Shown here piece after piece: positions 1 to 6,959 of a stretch of DNA of 15,834 nt. Position 1 is the first letter of the stretch. Each line of letters opens with the position of its first letter. The notes under the pieces were generated by a model. It saw only the letters and a list, made by a program, of their open reading frames with translations. It searched no databases and had not been told where the DNA came from. Origin of the DNA: Alphaproteobacteria bacterium (GTDB lineage Bacteria > Pseudomonadota > Alphaproteobacteria > Rickettsiales > SXRF01); assembly GCA_019243895.1 (NCBI GenBank), contig JAFATP010000148.1, forward strand, positions 1 to 15,834, in the 5' to 3' direction. The translations under genes and the position numbers were made by a program.

Positions 1-62
1 ATTACGGGGTCGATGTCGAAGCGGCGCTCCATGCTGAGCAGCGTAAAATAGTCGGTCGTCAT
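1..62 (-). CDS. hscB: Fe-S cluster co-chaperone HscB, N-terminal fragment (runs off the window edge)
   Basis: Only the first 20 codons are inside the window. They read MTTDYFTLLSMERRFDIDPV, which lines up with the start of HscB (DYFTLFGLP...YQLD in E. coli). HscB is the J-domain partner that brings cluster-loaded IscU to the Hsp70 chaperone HscA. The start ATG at 62 is preceded by AGGAG at a normal distance. It follows iscA by 42 bp on the same strand, the classical isc operon position; hscA and ferredoxin genes are expected beyond the edge. The J-domain HPD motif is outside the window, so the call rests on the N-terminus and gene order. Confidence 0.85.
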   Translation of the reverse strand, partial: MTTDYFTLLSMERRFDIDPV

Positions 63-104
63 GCTCCTGCTCCTGTCGCGCCTCGGGTGGCGGCGTCTTA
101 TTCC

Positions 105-440
105 CTACACATGAAAACTTTCGCCGCAGCCGCAGCGCCCTTTTTCATTCGGATTACGAAATATAAAGCCGCTTTTTAATTTTTCTTCAACATAATCCAT
201 CTCGGTGCCGATTAAAAACATCACCGCCTTGGGGTCAATCAGCACGGTGAAGTCCTCTCCGCGCACTACCTCGTCATAGGCGCTGATTTCATCGGCATAT
301 TCGATGGTATAGGAGAGGCCGGAGCAGCCGCGCGTGCGTACTCCCACCCGCACCCCGGCGGCGGGCTTGCCGCGGCTGCTCAGCAGCGCTTTGATGCGCT
401 GGGCGGCGGCGGCGGAGATGGTGATGAGCGGGGCTGCCAT
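105..440 (-). CDS. iscA: A-type iron-sulfur carrier IscA
   Basis: This 111-aa protein is the usual length for an A-type carrier, which receives or supplies iron or a cluster and passes it to apoproteins in the cytoplasm. The three defining cysteines are present: C39 in RGCSGLSY, and C103 and C105 in the C-terminal GRCGCGESF motif. The ATG at 440 is 21 bp after the iscU stop; a GGGAGG lies upstream but slightly far (about 13 nt). It sits between iscU and hscB in the operon. From sequence alone IscA, ErpA and SufA are hard to tell apart; the position favours IscA. Confidence 0.93.
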   Translation of the reverse strand: MAAPLITISAAAAQRIKALLSSRGKPAAGVRVGVRTRGCSGLSYTIEYADEISAYDEVVRGEDFTVLIDPKAVMFLIGTEMDYVEEKLKSGFIFRNPNEKGRCGCGESFHV

Positions 441-461
441 AATGCCGTGCTGCCTCCCGCC

Positions 462-881
462 TTAAGCTGCCTGCGACGTCGTCCCGCTGGCGTCGTCGTT
501 TTCGGCTTGTTTCCGGCGCCAATCCTCGATGGCGGCCTTGATGGCGTCTTCCGCCAGCACCGAGCAGTGAATCTTCACCGGCGGCAGGCACAGATATTCC
601 GCCACGTCCGTGTTCTTAATGGTCATGGCGTCGTCCAGCGTTCGGCCCTTCACCCATTCCGTGATCAGCGAGGAGGAGGCGATAGCCGATCCGCAGCCGA
701 AAGTTTTGAACTTGGCTTCTTCGATCACCCCTTGCGCGTTGACGCGTATCTGCAATTTCATCACGTCGCCGCAGGCGGGCGCTCCCACCAGCCCGGTGCC
801 GACATTCCTGTCATCCTTCGGCAGCGAGCCGACATTGCGCGGGTTTTCGTAATGATCGATCACTTTTTCGCTATAAGACAT
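462..881 (-). CDS. iscU: Iron-sulfur cluster assembly scaffold IscU
   Basis: IscU is the cytoplasmic scaffold on which sulfur from IscS and iron are assembled into [2Fe-2S] clusters. Numbering from the ATG at 881 (139 aa), all key residues fall at the E. coli positions: C37 and D39 in GAPACGD, C63 in FGCGSAIASSS, and H105-C106 in KIHCSVLAEDAIKAAI. The LPPVK segment at 99-103 is the motif recognised by HscA. I chose the ATG at 881 over an in-frame upstream ATG at 905 because it gives the family N-terminus (MSYSEKVIDHYENPRNVGSL) and has AGAGGA just upstream. The ATG is one base after the stop of the preceding unknown gene (TAATATG), suggesting translational coupling. A C-terminal tail of about 12 residues (after residue 127) is longer than in E. 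coli. Confidence 0.96.
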   Translation of the reverse strand: MSYSEKVIDHYENPRNVGSLPKDDRNVGTGLVGAPACGDVMKLQIRVNAQGVIEEAKFKTFGCGSAIASSSLITEWVKGRTLDDAMTIKNTDVAEYLCLPPVKIHCSVLAEDAIKAAIEDWRRKQAENDDASGTTSQAA

Positions 882-882
882 A

Positions 883-1197
883 TTATCCTCTTGGTACGCT
901 CGCAAACTCTACTGTCGATAATTCAGGACGCGCCAAATATTCATGATATCTCTCGGCAACCCGTTTGGCGAGTTCTTCATTGCTGGGCGCATTTTGTTCG
1001 TCTCCAATGGTGCGCGCAACGCTTAAGACAGCGGCGCGTTGTGCCCTGCGTTGAGTAGTATTGAGTGTTGAGGCATCTGACGCATCCCCTTCCGTAAAAA
1101 GATGCGGATACTCTTCCACAATTTCAGTGATTTTTTTTGCCTGCAAAGAAACCGCTCCTGCATCCGCTGATTTTCCTAACCCTGCCGTAAAACTCAT
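883..1197 (-). CDS. Unknown 104-aa protein encoded between iscS and iscU
   Basis: I do not recognise this protein. The reading frame extends upstream into iscS, but the ATG at 1197 is the likely start: it lies 14 bp after the iscS stop and has GGGAG about 9 nt upstream. The product begins MSFTAGLGKSADAGAVSLQ, has no cysteine and no tryptophan, and looks soluble and largely helical (residues 20-35 and 48-90), with no signal peptide or membrane segment. Having no Cys, it is unlikely to bind a cluster directly. It seems to use more A/T-rich codons than its neighbours. Its end abuts iscU almost without a gap, so it is probably translated in step with the isc genes. Very weak resemblance to IscX (an ITEIVEEYPHL segment and a later SNEEL segment) is noted as a finding, not as an identification. 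Confidence 0.75.
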   Translation of the reverse strand: MSFTAGLGKSADAGAVSLQAKKITEIVEEYPHLFTEGDASDASTLNTTQRRAQRAAVLSVARTIGDEQNAPSNEELAKRVAERYHEYLARPELSTVEFASVPRG

Positions 1198-1211
1198 AAA
1201 ATCTAACTCCC

Positions 1212-2441
1212 TTAATGCCCCGCCCATTGCACCTTGTCGAGGTCGATGCCTTCCTGCACCATTTCCCATAGCGGGCTCATCTCCCGCAGCTTGGCAATAC
1301 TACCCTTAATCAGCGCAATTGCATAGTCAATTTCCGCGTCCGTGGTGAAGCGGCCGAAGCCGAAACGGATGGAGGTATGCGCCAGCGTTTCGCCCACGCC
1401 CAGCGCCCGCAGCACGTAAGACGGCTCCAGCGACGCCGAGGTGCAGGCGGAGCCGGAAGATACCGCCAGGTCCTTGATCGCCATGATCATGGATTCGCCC
1501 TCCACATAGGCGAAACTCAAATTCACATTGCCCGGCCAGCGCCGTTCGCGGTCGCCGTTGAGATACACCTCCGGAATGCCGTCCAGCAACTCGCTGAGAA
1601 ACCGGTTGTAATAGCTGCGCAGCCGCTCCGCTTCCGTGCCCATTTCCGCCTTGGCGATGGCGGCGGCTTCGCCCAGCCCCACCGCCAGCGGCGTCGGCAG
1701 CGTGCCGGAGCGGAAGCCCCGTTCCTGCCCGCCGCCGGAAACCAGCGGCTCCAGCCGCACGCGCGGACGGCGGCGCATATAAAGCGCGCCGATGCCCTTG
1801 GGCCCGTAGATTTTATGCCCGGAGATGCTCATCGCATCGATATTCATGCTTTCCACGTCCAGCGGAATCTTGCCGAACCCTTGCGCCGCGTCGCAATGGA
1901 AGAACGCGCCTTTCTCACGACAGATACGGCCGATTTCGATCAGAGGCTGGATCACGCCGATCTCATTGTTCACCGCCATGACCGACACCAGCACGGTGTT
2001 GTCGCGGATGGCGTCCTGCAATTTATTCAAATCCACCAGCCCGTTGCTTTCCACCGGCAGGTAGGTGACTTCAAACCCCTCCTGTTCCAGGTGGCGGCAG
2101 GAATCCAGCACGCACTTATGCTCGGTGACCAGCGTGACGATGTGGTTCTTCCGGCTCTTGTAAAAGCGGGCGATGCCCTTGATGGCAAGGTTGTTGGATT
2201 CCGTGGCCCCGGAGGTGAACACGATTTCCTTGGCGTCGGCGCCGATCAGCCCTGCTATTTTTTCCCGAGCGATTTCCGATGCTTCCTCGGCTTCCCAGCC
2301 ATAAGCATGGCTGCGCGAATGCGGATTGCCGAATTTCTCGGTGAAATAAGGGATCATCGCACTCAGCACGCGCGGGTCCATCGGCGTAGTTGCCTGATAA
2401 TCGAGATAAATCGGCAGCTTAATTTTGGGGGGTGTGGCCAT
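1212..2441 (-). CDS. iscS: Cysteine desulfurase IscS
   Basis: IscS is a PLP enzyme that converts cysteine to alanine and carries the released sulfur as a persulfide for IscU and other acceptors. From the ATG at 2441 the protein is 409 aa. The PLP lysine is K210 in [10 protein letters not shown], the ring-stacking histidine is H108 in VTEHK, and the mobile-loop cysteine is C333 in [21 protein letters not shown]. The C-terminus ([21 protein letters not shown] region) matches the IscS tail that binds IscU, separating it from NifS-like paralogs. A TTG at 2465 would add eight residues (ILYLNNY) not typical of the family; neither start has a clear Shine-Dalgarno sequence. It follows the paralogous desulfurase gene after an AT-rich gap of 64 bp. 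Confidence 0.96.
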   Translation of the reverse strand: MATPPKIKLPIYLDYQATTPMDPRVLSAMIPYFTEKFGNPHSRSHAYGWEAEEASEIAREKIAGLIGADAKEIVFTSGATESNNLAIKGIARFYKSRKNHIVTLVTEHKCVLDSCRHLEQEGFEVTYLPVESNGLVDLNKLQDAIRDNTVLVSVMAVNNEIGVIQPLIEIGRICREKGAFFHCDAAQGFGKIPLDVESMNIDAMSISGHKIYGPKGIGALYMRRRPRVRLEPLVSGGGQERGFRSGTLPTPLAVGLGEAAAIAKAEMGTEAERLRSYYNRFLSELLDGIPEVYLNGDRERRWPGNVNLSFAYVEGESMIMAIKDLAVSSGSACTSASLEPSYVLRALGVGETLAHTSIRFGFGRFTTDAEIDYAIALIKGSIAKLREMSPLWEMVQEGIDLDKVQWAGH

Positions 2442-2474
2442 ATAATTGTTGAGATAAAGAATCAACTATTCAAA

Positions 2475-2503
2475 CATATAGTGTAGTATATCACGGGTTG
2501 CAA
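2475..2503 (-). promoter_or_regulatory. Possible internal promoter in front of iscS
   Basis: The gap between the two desulfurase genes is strikingly AT-rich in a GC-rich operon. Reading the minus strand it holds TTGCAA (2503-2498), a 17-bp spacer and TATATG (2480-2475), which is 4/6 plus 4/6 to the sigma-70 boxes. Transcription would begin near 2468, about 27 nt before the iscS ATG. This could let iscS-iscU-iscA be expressed apart from cysE-iscR. The match is modest and could be chance in AT-rich DNA. Confidence 0.28.
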
Positions 2504-2505
2504 GC

Positions 2506-3615
2506 TTATGCAGCGCAAGAGAGCGAAAGAGAATGGAAAATCCGCAGCCAGGTGTGGGTGAACGCCTGGATTTCGGCCTTTGTCGTCCCCCATCCGCCGC
2601 TGACCCGAATGGCGGTTTTCGCCGCTTCCGGCGGCATTCCCATGGCGCTCAGCACGTGGCTCGGCTCAATGCGGCCGGAAGCGCAGGCGGAACCGGCGCC
2701 CACCGCAATGCCGGCGAGGTCGAACTGCATCAGCTGCATTTCGCTGTCTACCCCCGGCATCAGCAGCATCCGCGTGTTCGGCAGGCATGGGACGCAATGG
2801 GCCCAAGTGCCCCCCCAATGGGACGTGCCGCCACTTTTTTCGGCAATGCGTGCGGTCATTTCATCCAGCCAGCGGCACATTCTGCCCATCCCGGCGAAGT
2901 CAAGATGCTGTACGGCGCAGGCAAACCCGGCGACGGCGGCAACGTTTTCGGTGCCGGCGCGCTGCCTGTTTTCCTGCCCGCCGCCCGTCAGCAGCGGCGC
3001 AAGCGAAACCCCGCCGCGCACTACCAACGCCGCCGCGCCCGCCGGCCCGCCGAACTTATGCGCCGAGAGCGTCAGCATATCCGCTCCAAGCATGCCGCAA
3101 TCGATGGGAATTTTCCCCAGCGCCTGGGAGGCATCGCAATGCAGCAGCGCGGCATGGCTTCGGCACAGCGCGCTCACCTCCGCCACCGGCTGGATAACGC
3201 CGGTTTCGTTATTGGCCAGCATCAGCGAAACCAGCACAGGCACCGGCTCCGCCGCCAGCATCTTTTCCAGCGCCGCCAGGTCGGCAATGCCGTCGGCATT
3301 CACCGGGAAAAGAGCGTCGGCGTGGCGCAGCACGGACGCATGTTCGACGGCGGAAGCCAGCACGCGCCGCTGCGGCACGCCGCGCAGCGCCCAGTTATTG
3401 GCTTCCGTGCCGCTGCCGCAGAAAAACACCTCCGCCGGAAAAGTGCACACCGCTTCGGCCACGATGCGGCGCGACGCCTCCACCAGCGCCCCCGCTTTCC
3501 GGCCCCAGCGATGCACGGAGGAAGGATTCAGCGGCAATGCCAGATGCTCCGCCATAACCTCGCGCACGGCGGGAAGCAGCGGCGCGGTGGCGTTATAATC
3601 GAGGTAAACGTTCAT
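2506..3615 (-). CDS. Second cysteine desulfurase (NifS/IscS paralog)
   Basis: This 369-aa protein is a class V aminotransferase-fold PLP enzyme of the cysteine desulfurase family, shorter than IscS. It has the N-terminal YLDYNATAP segment, H92 in VEHASV, the PLP lysine K187 in SAHKFGGPAG, and the catalytic-loop cysteine C311 in GAGSACASGRIEPSHVL, so it should be active. It lacks the IscS C-terminal IscU-binding tail. Residues 262-278, before the LPNT segment, form an unusual Gly/Trp/His/Cys-rich stretch that includes CVPC. Its ATG at 3615 lies inside iscR (23-nt overlap) and has no clear ribosome binding site, so coupled translation is likely. A second desulfurase next to iscS is known in Rickettsiales and related Alphaproteobacteria; its separate role (for example tRNA thiolation) cannot be read from the sequence. 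Confidence 0.9.
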   Translation of the reverse strand: MNVYLDYNATAPLLPAVREVMAEHLALPLNPSSVHRWGRKAGALVEASRRIVAEAVCTFPAEVFFCGSGTEANNWALRGVPQRRVLASAVEHASVLRHADALFPVNADGIADLAALEKMLAAEPVPVLVSLMLANNETGVIQPVAEVSALCRSHAALLHCDASQALGKIPIDCGMLGADMLTLSAHKFGGPAGAAALVVRGGVSLAPLLTGGGQENRQRAGTENVAAVAGFACAVQHLDFAGMGRMCRWLDEMTARIAEKSGGTSHWGGTWAHCVPCLPNTRMLLMPGVDSEMQLMQFDLAGIAVGAGSACASGRIEPSHVLSAMGMPPEAAKTAIRVSGGWGTTKAEIQAFTHTWLRIFHSLSLSCAA

Positions 3616-4021
3616 GGCGCGGATGGATGTCGCTTAATGCAATGCCGTTCAGGTATTCATGCATGCGCTGTTCCAGCCCTTCCCACAGATCATGGGTGGC
3701 GCAGCGCGCGTGGGTCGGCATGCAGCCCAGCTCATGCTGCCCTTCGCAACGCGTCATTTTCATTTTTTCTTCCATGGCCTCCACGATTTCGCCAACGGTG
3801 ACGTACTGCGCGCCGCGCGCCAGCAGGATGCCGCCGCCCGGCCCGCGTACGGATTCCACCAGTCCTTTTTTGCCCAAACGCGCGAAAATCTGCTCCAGAT
3901 ACGGCAGGGGGATGGATTGCGATTGCGCCAGCTCGGAGAGTGGCACTGGCCGCGCGCTGCTTCTGCCCGCCAGTTCCACCATAGCCATCACCGCGTAACG
4001 CACCTTTGTGCTGAGCATCAT
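3593..4021 (-). CDS. iscR: Rrf2-family Fe-S sensing transcription regulator IscR
   Basis: IscR senses the cell's Fe-S status through its own [2Fe-2S] cluster and controls the isc operon. The 142-aa protein has the Rrf2 winged-helix N-terminus ([12 protein letters not shown], helix-turn-helix around residues 27-50, then VRGPGGG at 58-64) and three cysteines plus a histidine for the cluster: C92, C100, C107 and H110. The order matches E. coli C92, C98, C104, H107, but the gaps are one or two residues longer. The ATG at 4021 shares ATGA with the cysE stop and has AAGGAAG upstream; a second ATG follows at once at 4018. RirA, another alphaproteobacterial Rrf2 regulator, is the main alternative; the location at the head of the isc genes favours IscR. 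Confidence 0.9.
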   Translation of the reverse strand: MMLSTKVRYAVMAMVELAGRSSARPVPLSELAQSQSIPLPYLEQIFARLGKKGLVESVRGPGGGILLARGAQYVTVGEIVEAMEEKMKMTRCEGQHELGCMPTHARCATHDLWEGLEQRMHEYLNGIALSDIHPRHERLPRL

Positions 4022-4716
4022 ACGTCGCTTCCTTCCCATTGCGTGGCGGTGCTGGCAATGCCCGCCTCGCGCGCCTCCAGTTCCGCCACGCGCTCCTGCA
4101 AGGCCTTGATGTCGTTCGCCATCGCGTCCAGCGCCGCCAGCGTCGGATAGGCATGAGAGTCCTGCGGCGTGCCATATGCCTCGAACACGTGCGATGCCGC
4201 GCGGGCGCGTTCCCGATGCTCCTCCACGGCGCGTGCGGGAACGCCCACCATGGTGGCCTGCGGCGCCACGTCGGAAATGACCACGGCGTTGGAGCCGATG
4301 CGCGCGAAATCGCCGATGCGGATCGGTCCCAGCAGCTGCGCGCCCGCGCCGATGATGACGCCGTTGCCCACCTGCGGGTGGCGCACGCCCTGATGCAGCG
4401 AAGTGCCGCCCAGCGTAACGTCATGATAAATAGTCACGTCGTCCCCGATGGAGGCGGTTTCTCCGATCACCACGCCGAAACCGTGATCGATGAACAGCGC
4501 TTTGCCGATGCGCGCGCCGGGGTGAATCTCGATGCCGGTAATGATGCGGGCGAGGTAAGTGAGTAGCCGCGCCGGCAGTTTCAGCAACCGCACCTGCCAT
4601 AACAGATGCGCCACACGATAAATCGCCACGGCGTGCACGCCAGGGTAGCAAAGCAGCACTTCCAGCCGGGAACGCGCCGCCGGGTCGCGGGCGAAAATCG
4701 AATCAATATAGGGCAT
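4018..4716 (-). CDS. cysE: Serine O-acetyltransferase CysE
   Basis: CysE transfers acetyl from acetyl-CoA to serine, the first step of cysteine synthesis. The 232-aa protein starts with the family's [19 protein letters not shown] segment and then has the left-handed beta-helix hexapeptide repeats (about residues 62-160), with the catalytic region [18 protein letters not shown] (H78) and [15 protein letters not shown] (H113). Residues 194-217 ([24 protein letters not shown]) look like a short coiled coil. A GTG at 4719 directly precedes the ATG at 4716; a TAA lies seven codons upstream, so the start is one of these. It leads the isc operon and overlaps iscR by 4 nt, linking cysteine supply to cysteine use by the desulfurases. 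Confidence 0.94.
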   Translation of the reverse strand: MPYIDSIFARDPAARSRLEVLLCYPGVHAVAIYRVAHLLWQVRLLKLPARLLTYLARIITGIEIHPGARIGKALFIDHGFGVVIGETASIGDDVTIYHDVTLGGTSLHQGVRHPQVGNGVIIGAGAQLLGPIRIGDFARIGSNAVVISDVAPQATMVGVPARAVEEHRERARAASHVFEAYGTPQDSHAYPTLAALDAMANDIKALQERVAELEAREAGIASTATQWEGSDV

Positions 4717-4829
4717 CACCGGGCCCAGAATGCATTATCTTCTTGAATAGCGCCATAGAGATTCCATATATATGCGGCCTATCAACCTAGCGGATTGGAT
4801 AATAAGCCGCAACTTTTTAGGTAAAATTC
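4717..4829. promoter_or_regulatory. Divergent promoter region between cysE-isc and the hydrolase gene
   Basis: This AT-rich 113-bp gap must hold promoters for the isc block (minus strand) and the hydrolase (plus strand). On the plus strand TGGATAAT near 4796-4803 resembles an extended -10 box but has no good -35 at 17 bp. Positions 4780-4801 form an imperfect dyad (TATCnA ... TnGATA) that could be an operator, for instance for the IscR encoded next door, but it is not a clean match to the E. coli IscR consensus. The exact promoters cannot be fixed by eye. Confidence 0.4.
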
Positions 4830-5528
4830 ATGCCGGAAGTGATACTGAACGGGCCGGAAGGCCGCCTGGAGGCGCGTTACCACCCCGGCCCCGGCAAGGG
4901 CGCGCCGGTGGCGCTGCTGCTGCACCCGCATCCGCTATACGGCGGCACCATGAATAATAAAGTGGTGTACACGCTCTACCAGGCGTTCGTGGAAAGCGGG
5001 TTCGCCTGCCTGCGCTTCAATTTCCGCGGCGTAGGGCGTTCGCAGGGCAGTTACAGCGACGGCATCGGCGAGCTCACCGACGCCGCCACCGCCCTGGACT
5101 GGCTGCAGCAGCAGAACCCCAACGCCGGCATTTGCTGGATCGGCGGGTTTTCCTTCGGCTCATGGATTGCCCTGCAATTGCTGATGCGCCGCCCGGAGTT
5201 GGAAGCGTTCGTCGCCGTTTCGCCTCCGGCGAATCTCTATGATTTCTCGTTCCTCTCCCCGTGCCCTGCCGCCGGATTGATCACGATGGGCGATAAGGAC
5301 GACGTGGTGTCCGAAGAAGCGGTGAGCAAGCTTGCCACCCGCCTGGGCTCACAGGCCGGAGCCCGGGTGCAATATACCATCATTCCAGGCGCTGATCATT
5401 ATTACCGCAACCAGCTGGACGATCTCGCCGAAACGGTAAAAACCTATGTGGTTGGACAGCAGGAGGAATTCGCCGCCAAGCGCCGAACGCGCCCCGACAA
5501 GAAGCGGCGGCAACTGCCTCGGGATTGA
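4830..5528 (+). CDS. Alpha/beta hydrolase, COG2945-type
   Basis: This 232-aa cytoplasmic protein has an alpha/beta hydrolase fold. The family's N-terminal HPHPLYGGTMNN segment (residues 32-43) likely helps form the oxyanion hole, the nucleophile elbow is G106-F-S108-F-G110, the acid is in GDKDD (D155 or D158), and the base is H190 in GADHYY. FRGVGRSQG at 65-73 is also typical. The C-terminal tail (215-232) is strongly basic (KRRTRPDKKRR) and may be lineage-specific. The substrate is unknown; family members are usually listed only as hydrolases or putative esterases. ATG at 4830 is preceded by TTTAGGTAAAATTC, a weak AGG ribosome site. It is divergent from cysE and stands 98 bp before the next plus-strand gene. 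Confidence 0.85.
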   Translation: MPEVILNGPEGRLEARYHPGPGKGAPVALLLHPHPLYGGTMNNKVVYTLYQAFVESGFACLRFNFRGVGRSQGSYSDGIGELTDAATALDWLQQQNPNAGICWIGGFSFGSWIALQLLMRRPELEAFVAVSPPANLYDFSFLSPCPAAGLITMGDKDDVVSEEAVSKLATRLGSQAGARVQYTIIPGADHYYRNQLDDLAETVKTYVVGQQEEFAAKRRTRPDKKRRQLPRD

Positions 5529-5626
5529 AGCTAAAGATTACTTTTGGTAAATGTAACCGGATCTTCACACACGCCCTGAGTTTTCCTGATATCCTGTTGT
5601 TCTGTATTGAACGAGGATAGAAGGCT

Positions 5627-6958
5627 GTGTCTCGAAAAAAGCGGCTGCAACGGCAAAAATTTCATGGCTTGCCCCACGCGGGGGAAGCAAAGCCGTGGTG
5701 GCAGACAACTGCCACCAAGATCATGCTCGCGCTGGCCGTTATAGGGAGCGGCGCGGGAATAGGCTATGAATTTTTCGGCACGCGCAGTCATAACAAGTCG
5801 GACGCCGGCCCCGCGGAGGTTGGAAAAGGTGATCCGAACTTTTCTTTCGATAACAGCGAGCTTCTGAACGACGTCGAACGTCTGCTGAAGGACAATCCGG
5901 GTCTTTTCATCGGTGAGGCGCATATCGACGATTCCTCCCGCTTCATGATGTACCGGCCCGGCGCTGGCGGCGCGTCGGTGATCGATCAATTGGCGGCATC
6001 CGATTGCAAATCCCTCGTGCTGGAGATGTTTCGGGAATCGGATCAGAAGCTGCTGGATGTTTATTTTGATTCCAAGGGAACGGCAGGGGAAGAAGCGATT
6101 CGCCGAAAACTGGCGGCGGAGTGGAATTTTACGGAAGGCTCCGTTCAGGAATATCTGGCGATCATCCGAAAAGCCGTGGAATGCGGGATTAAACCCTATG
6201 GCGCCTATCCGGACATTACGCCCGATATGTATGCCCACGATACCGATCCCGAAGTGCTTGCAAGGATTACGGATCAGATCGACGACAATATCATCAAGGT
6301 CGCGCGGGGTATAGGCGATCGCGGCAAATATGCGGTTTACGCTGGTTCAATGCATATAAGCGATATGGCGGAAATGGCATTTTCCGTCCGCAAAGGAGAA
6401 ACAGCGCGGAAAAACCGCGGCGTCACCGGCCCGCTGGAGATTCCTTCCATTGAATTGAGAGAGCCGATGAAGGGGTTGGATCATACTGTTCCCACCGACT
6501 TGCCGGGCGGGGCCACCGTGGAAGAATATATCCCTGAATTCCCGGATGCCACAGCGGTGCGGGGTTCGGTCGTTGCAAAAAGTCCCGAAGGCATGAAAGT
6601 GGAGAAAATTCTTAAATCTCCCTATTTGAACATCATGGACGCCGCGGGACGGGCATGCGAAAAAATGGATGGCCTTTCCCCAGCCCGGCAGGAAACGCTT
6701 GCAGGCGCGCGAAAAAAACTGAATGAAGCCATTGCTATCTTATATCCCAAAGTTAACCCTAAGCATCTTTCCCTGGCCACGCCGGATGCATACGATGATG
6801 GCGGCGTGAGAACGGTGGCAAAATATTATAAAGAGGCAATCGGGCAAATCGATGCCGCGCCGCTCCCCGCCAACGATCGGAAAGAGCTTACCGGCATCAT
6901 CCGAGAAGGCCTGAAGATTGCGGAAGCGTTCCTTACGCCTCCGGCAAGAGGACGATGA
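5627..6958 (+). CDS. Membrane-anchored protein with a TIKI/TraB/ChaN-like domain
   Basis: No specific gene is recognised. The 443-aa protein has a basic N-terminus (SRKKRLQRQK), one hydrophobic helix at about 31-50, and then a soluble part probably outside the inner membrane. Residues 92-246 resemble the TIKI/TraB/ChaN (and erythromycin-esterase-like) superfamily: LFIGEAH at 93-99, a strand with acidic residue LVLEMF (E133), and YAGSMH at 238-243, that is, two GxxH motifs and a Glu, the residues that bind metal or haem in that group. Residues 290-443 form a separate, largely helical region of unknown role. The start is GTG at 5627, with GAGG 10 nt upstream and AAGG nearer; an in-frame TAG at 5618 rules out a longer product. 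It ends one base from the convergent anmK stop. Enzymatic and haem-binding functions are both possible. Confidence 0.72.
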   Translation: MSRKKRLQRQKFHGLPHAGEAKPWWQTTATKIMLALAVIGSGAGIGYEFFGTRSHNKSDAGPAEVGKGDPNFSFDNSELLNDVERLLKDNPGLFIGEAHIDDSSRFMMYRPGAGGASVIDQLAASDCKSLVLEMFRESDQKLLDVYFDSKGTAGEEAIRRKLAAEWNFTEGSVQEYLAIIRKAVECGIKPYGAYPDITPDMYAHDTDPEVLARITDQIDDNIIKVARGIGDRGKYAVYAGSMHISDMAEMAFSVRKGETARKNRGVTGPLEIPSIELREPMKGLDHTVPTDLPGGATVEEYIPEFPDATAVRGSVVAKSPEGMKVEKILKSPYLNIMDAAGRACEKMDGLSPARQETLAGARKKLNEAIAILYPKVNPKHLSLATPDAYDDGGVRTVAKYYKEAIGQIDAAPLPANDRKELTGIIREGLKIAEAFLTPPARGR

Positions 6959-6959
6959 T

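Noticed and set aside
1198..1269. Longer version of the unknown isc-operon protein starting inside iscS
   Set aside because: The added 24 residues overlap conserved iscS C-terminal codons, while the ATG at 1197 has a good ribosome site after the iscS stop.
1377..2486. Long plus-strand open frame opposite iscS
   Set aside because: It is antisense to a clearly conserved gene, is rich in Arg/His/Gln with no recognisable motif, and is the kind of shadow GC-rich codons produce.
2498..3801. Two long plus-strand open frames opposite the second desulfurase and iscR
   Set aside because: Low-complexity composition, no motif, and the minus strand encodes intact PLP enzyme and Rrf2 regulator sequences.
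5529..5626. Short dyad (TTAC ... GTAA) and possible promoter boxes between the hydrolase and the TIKI-like gene
   Set aside because: Only four pairs in the dyad and a 3/6 -10 box; too weak to call a terminator or promoter.
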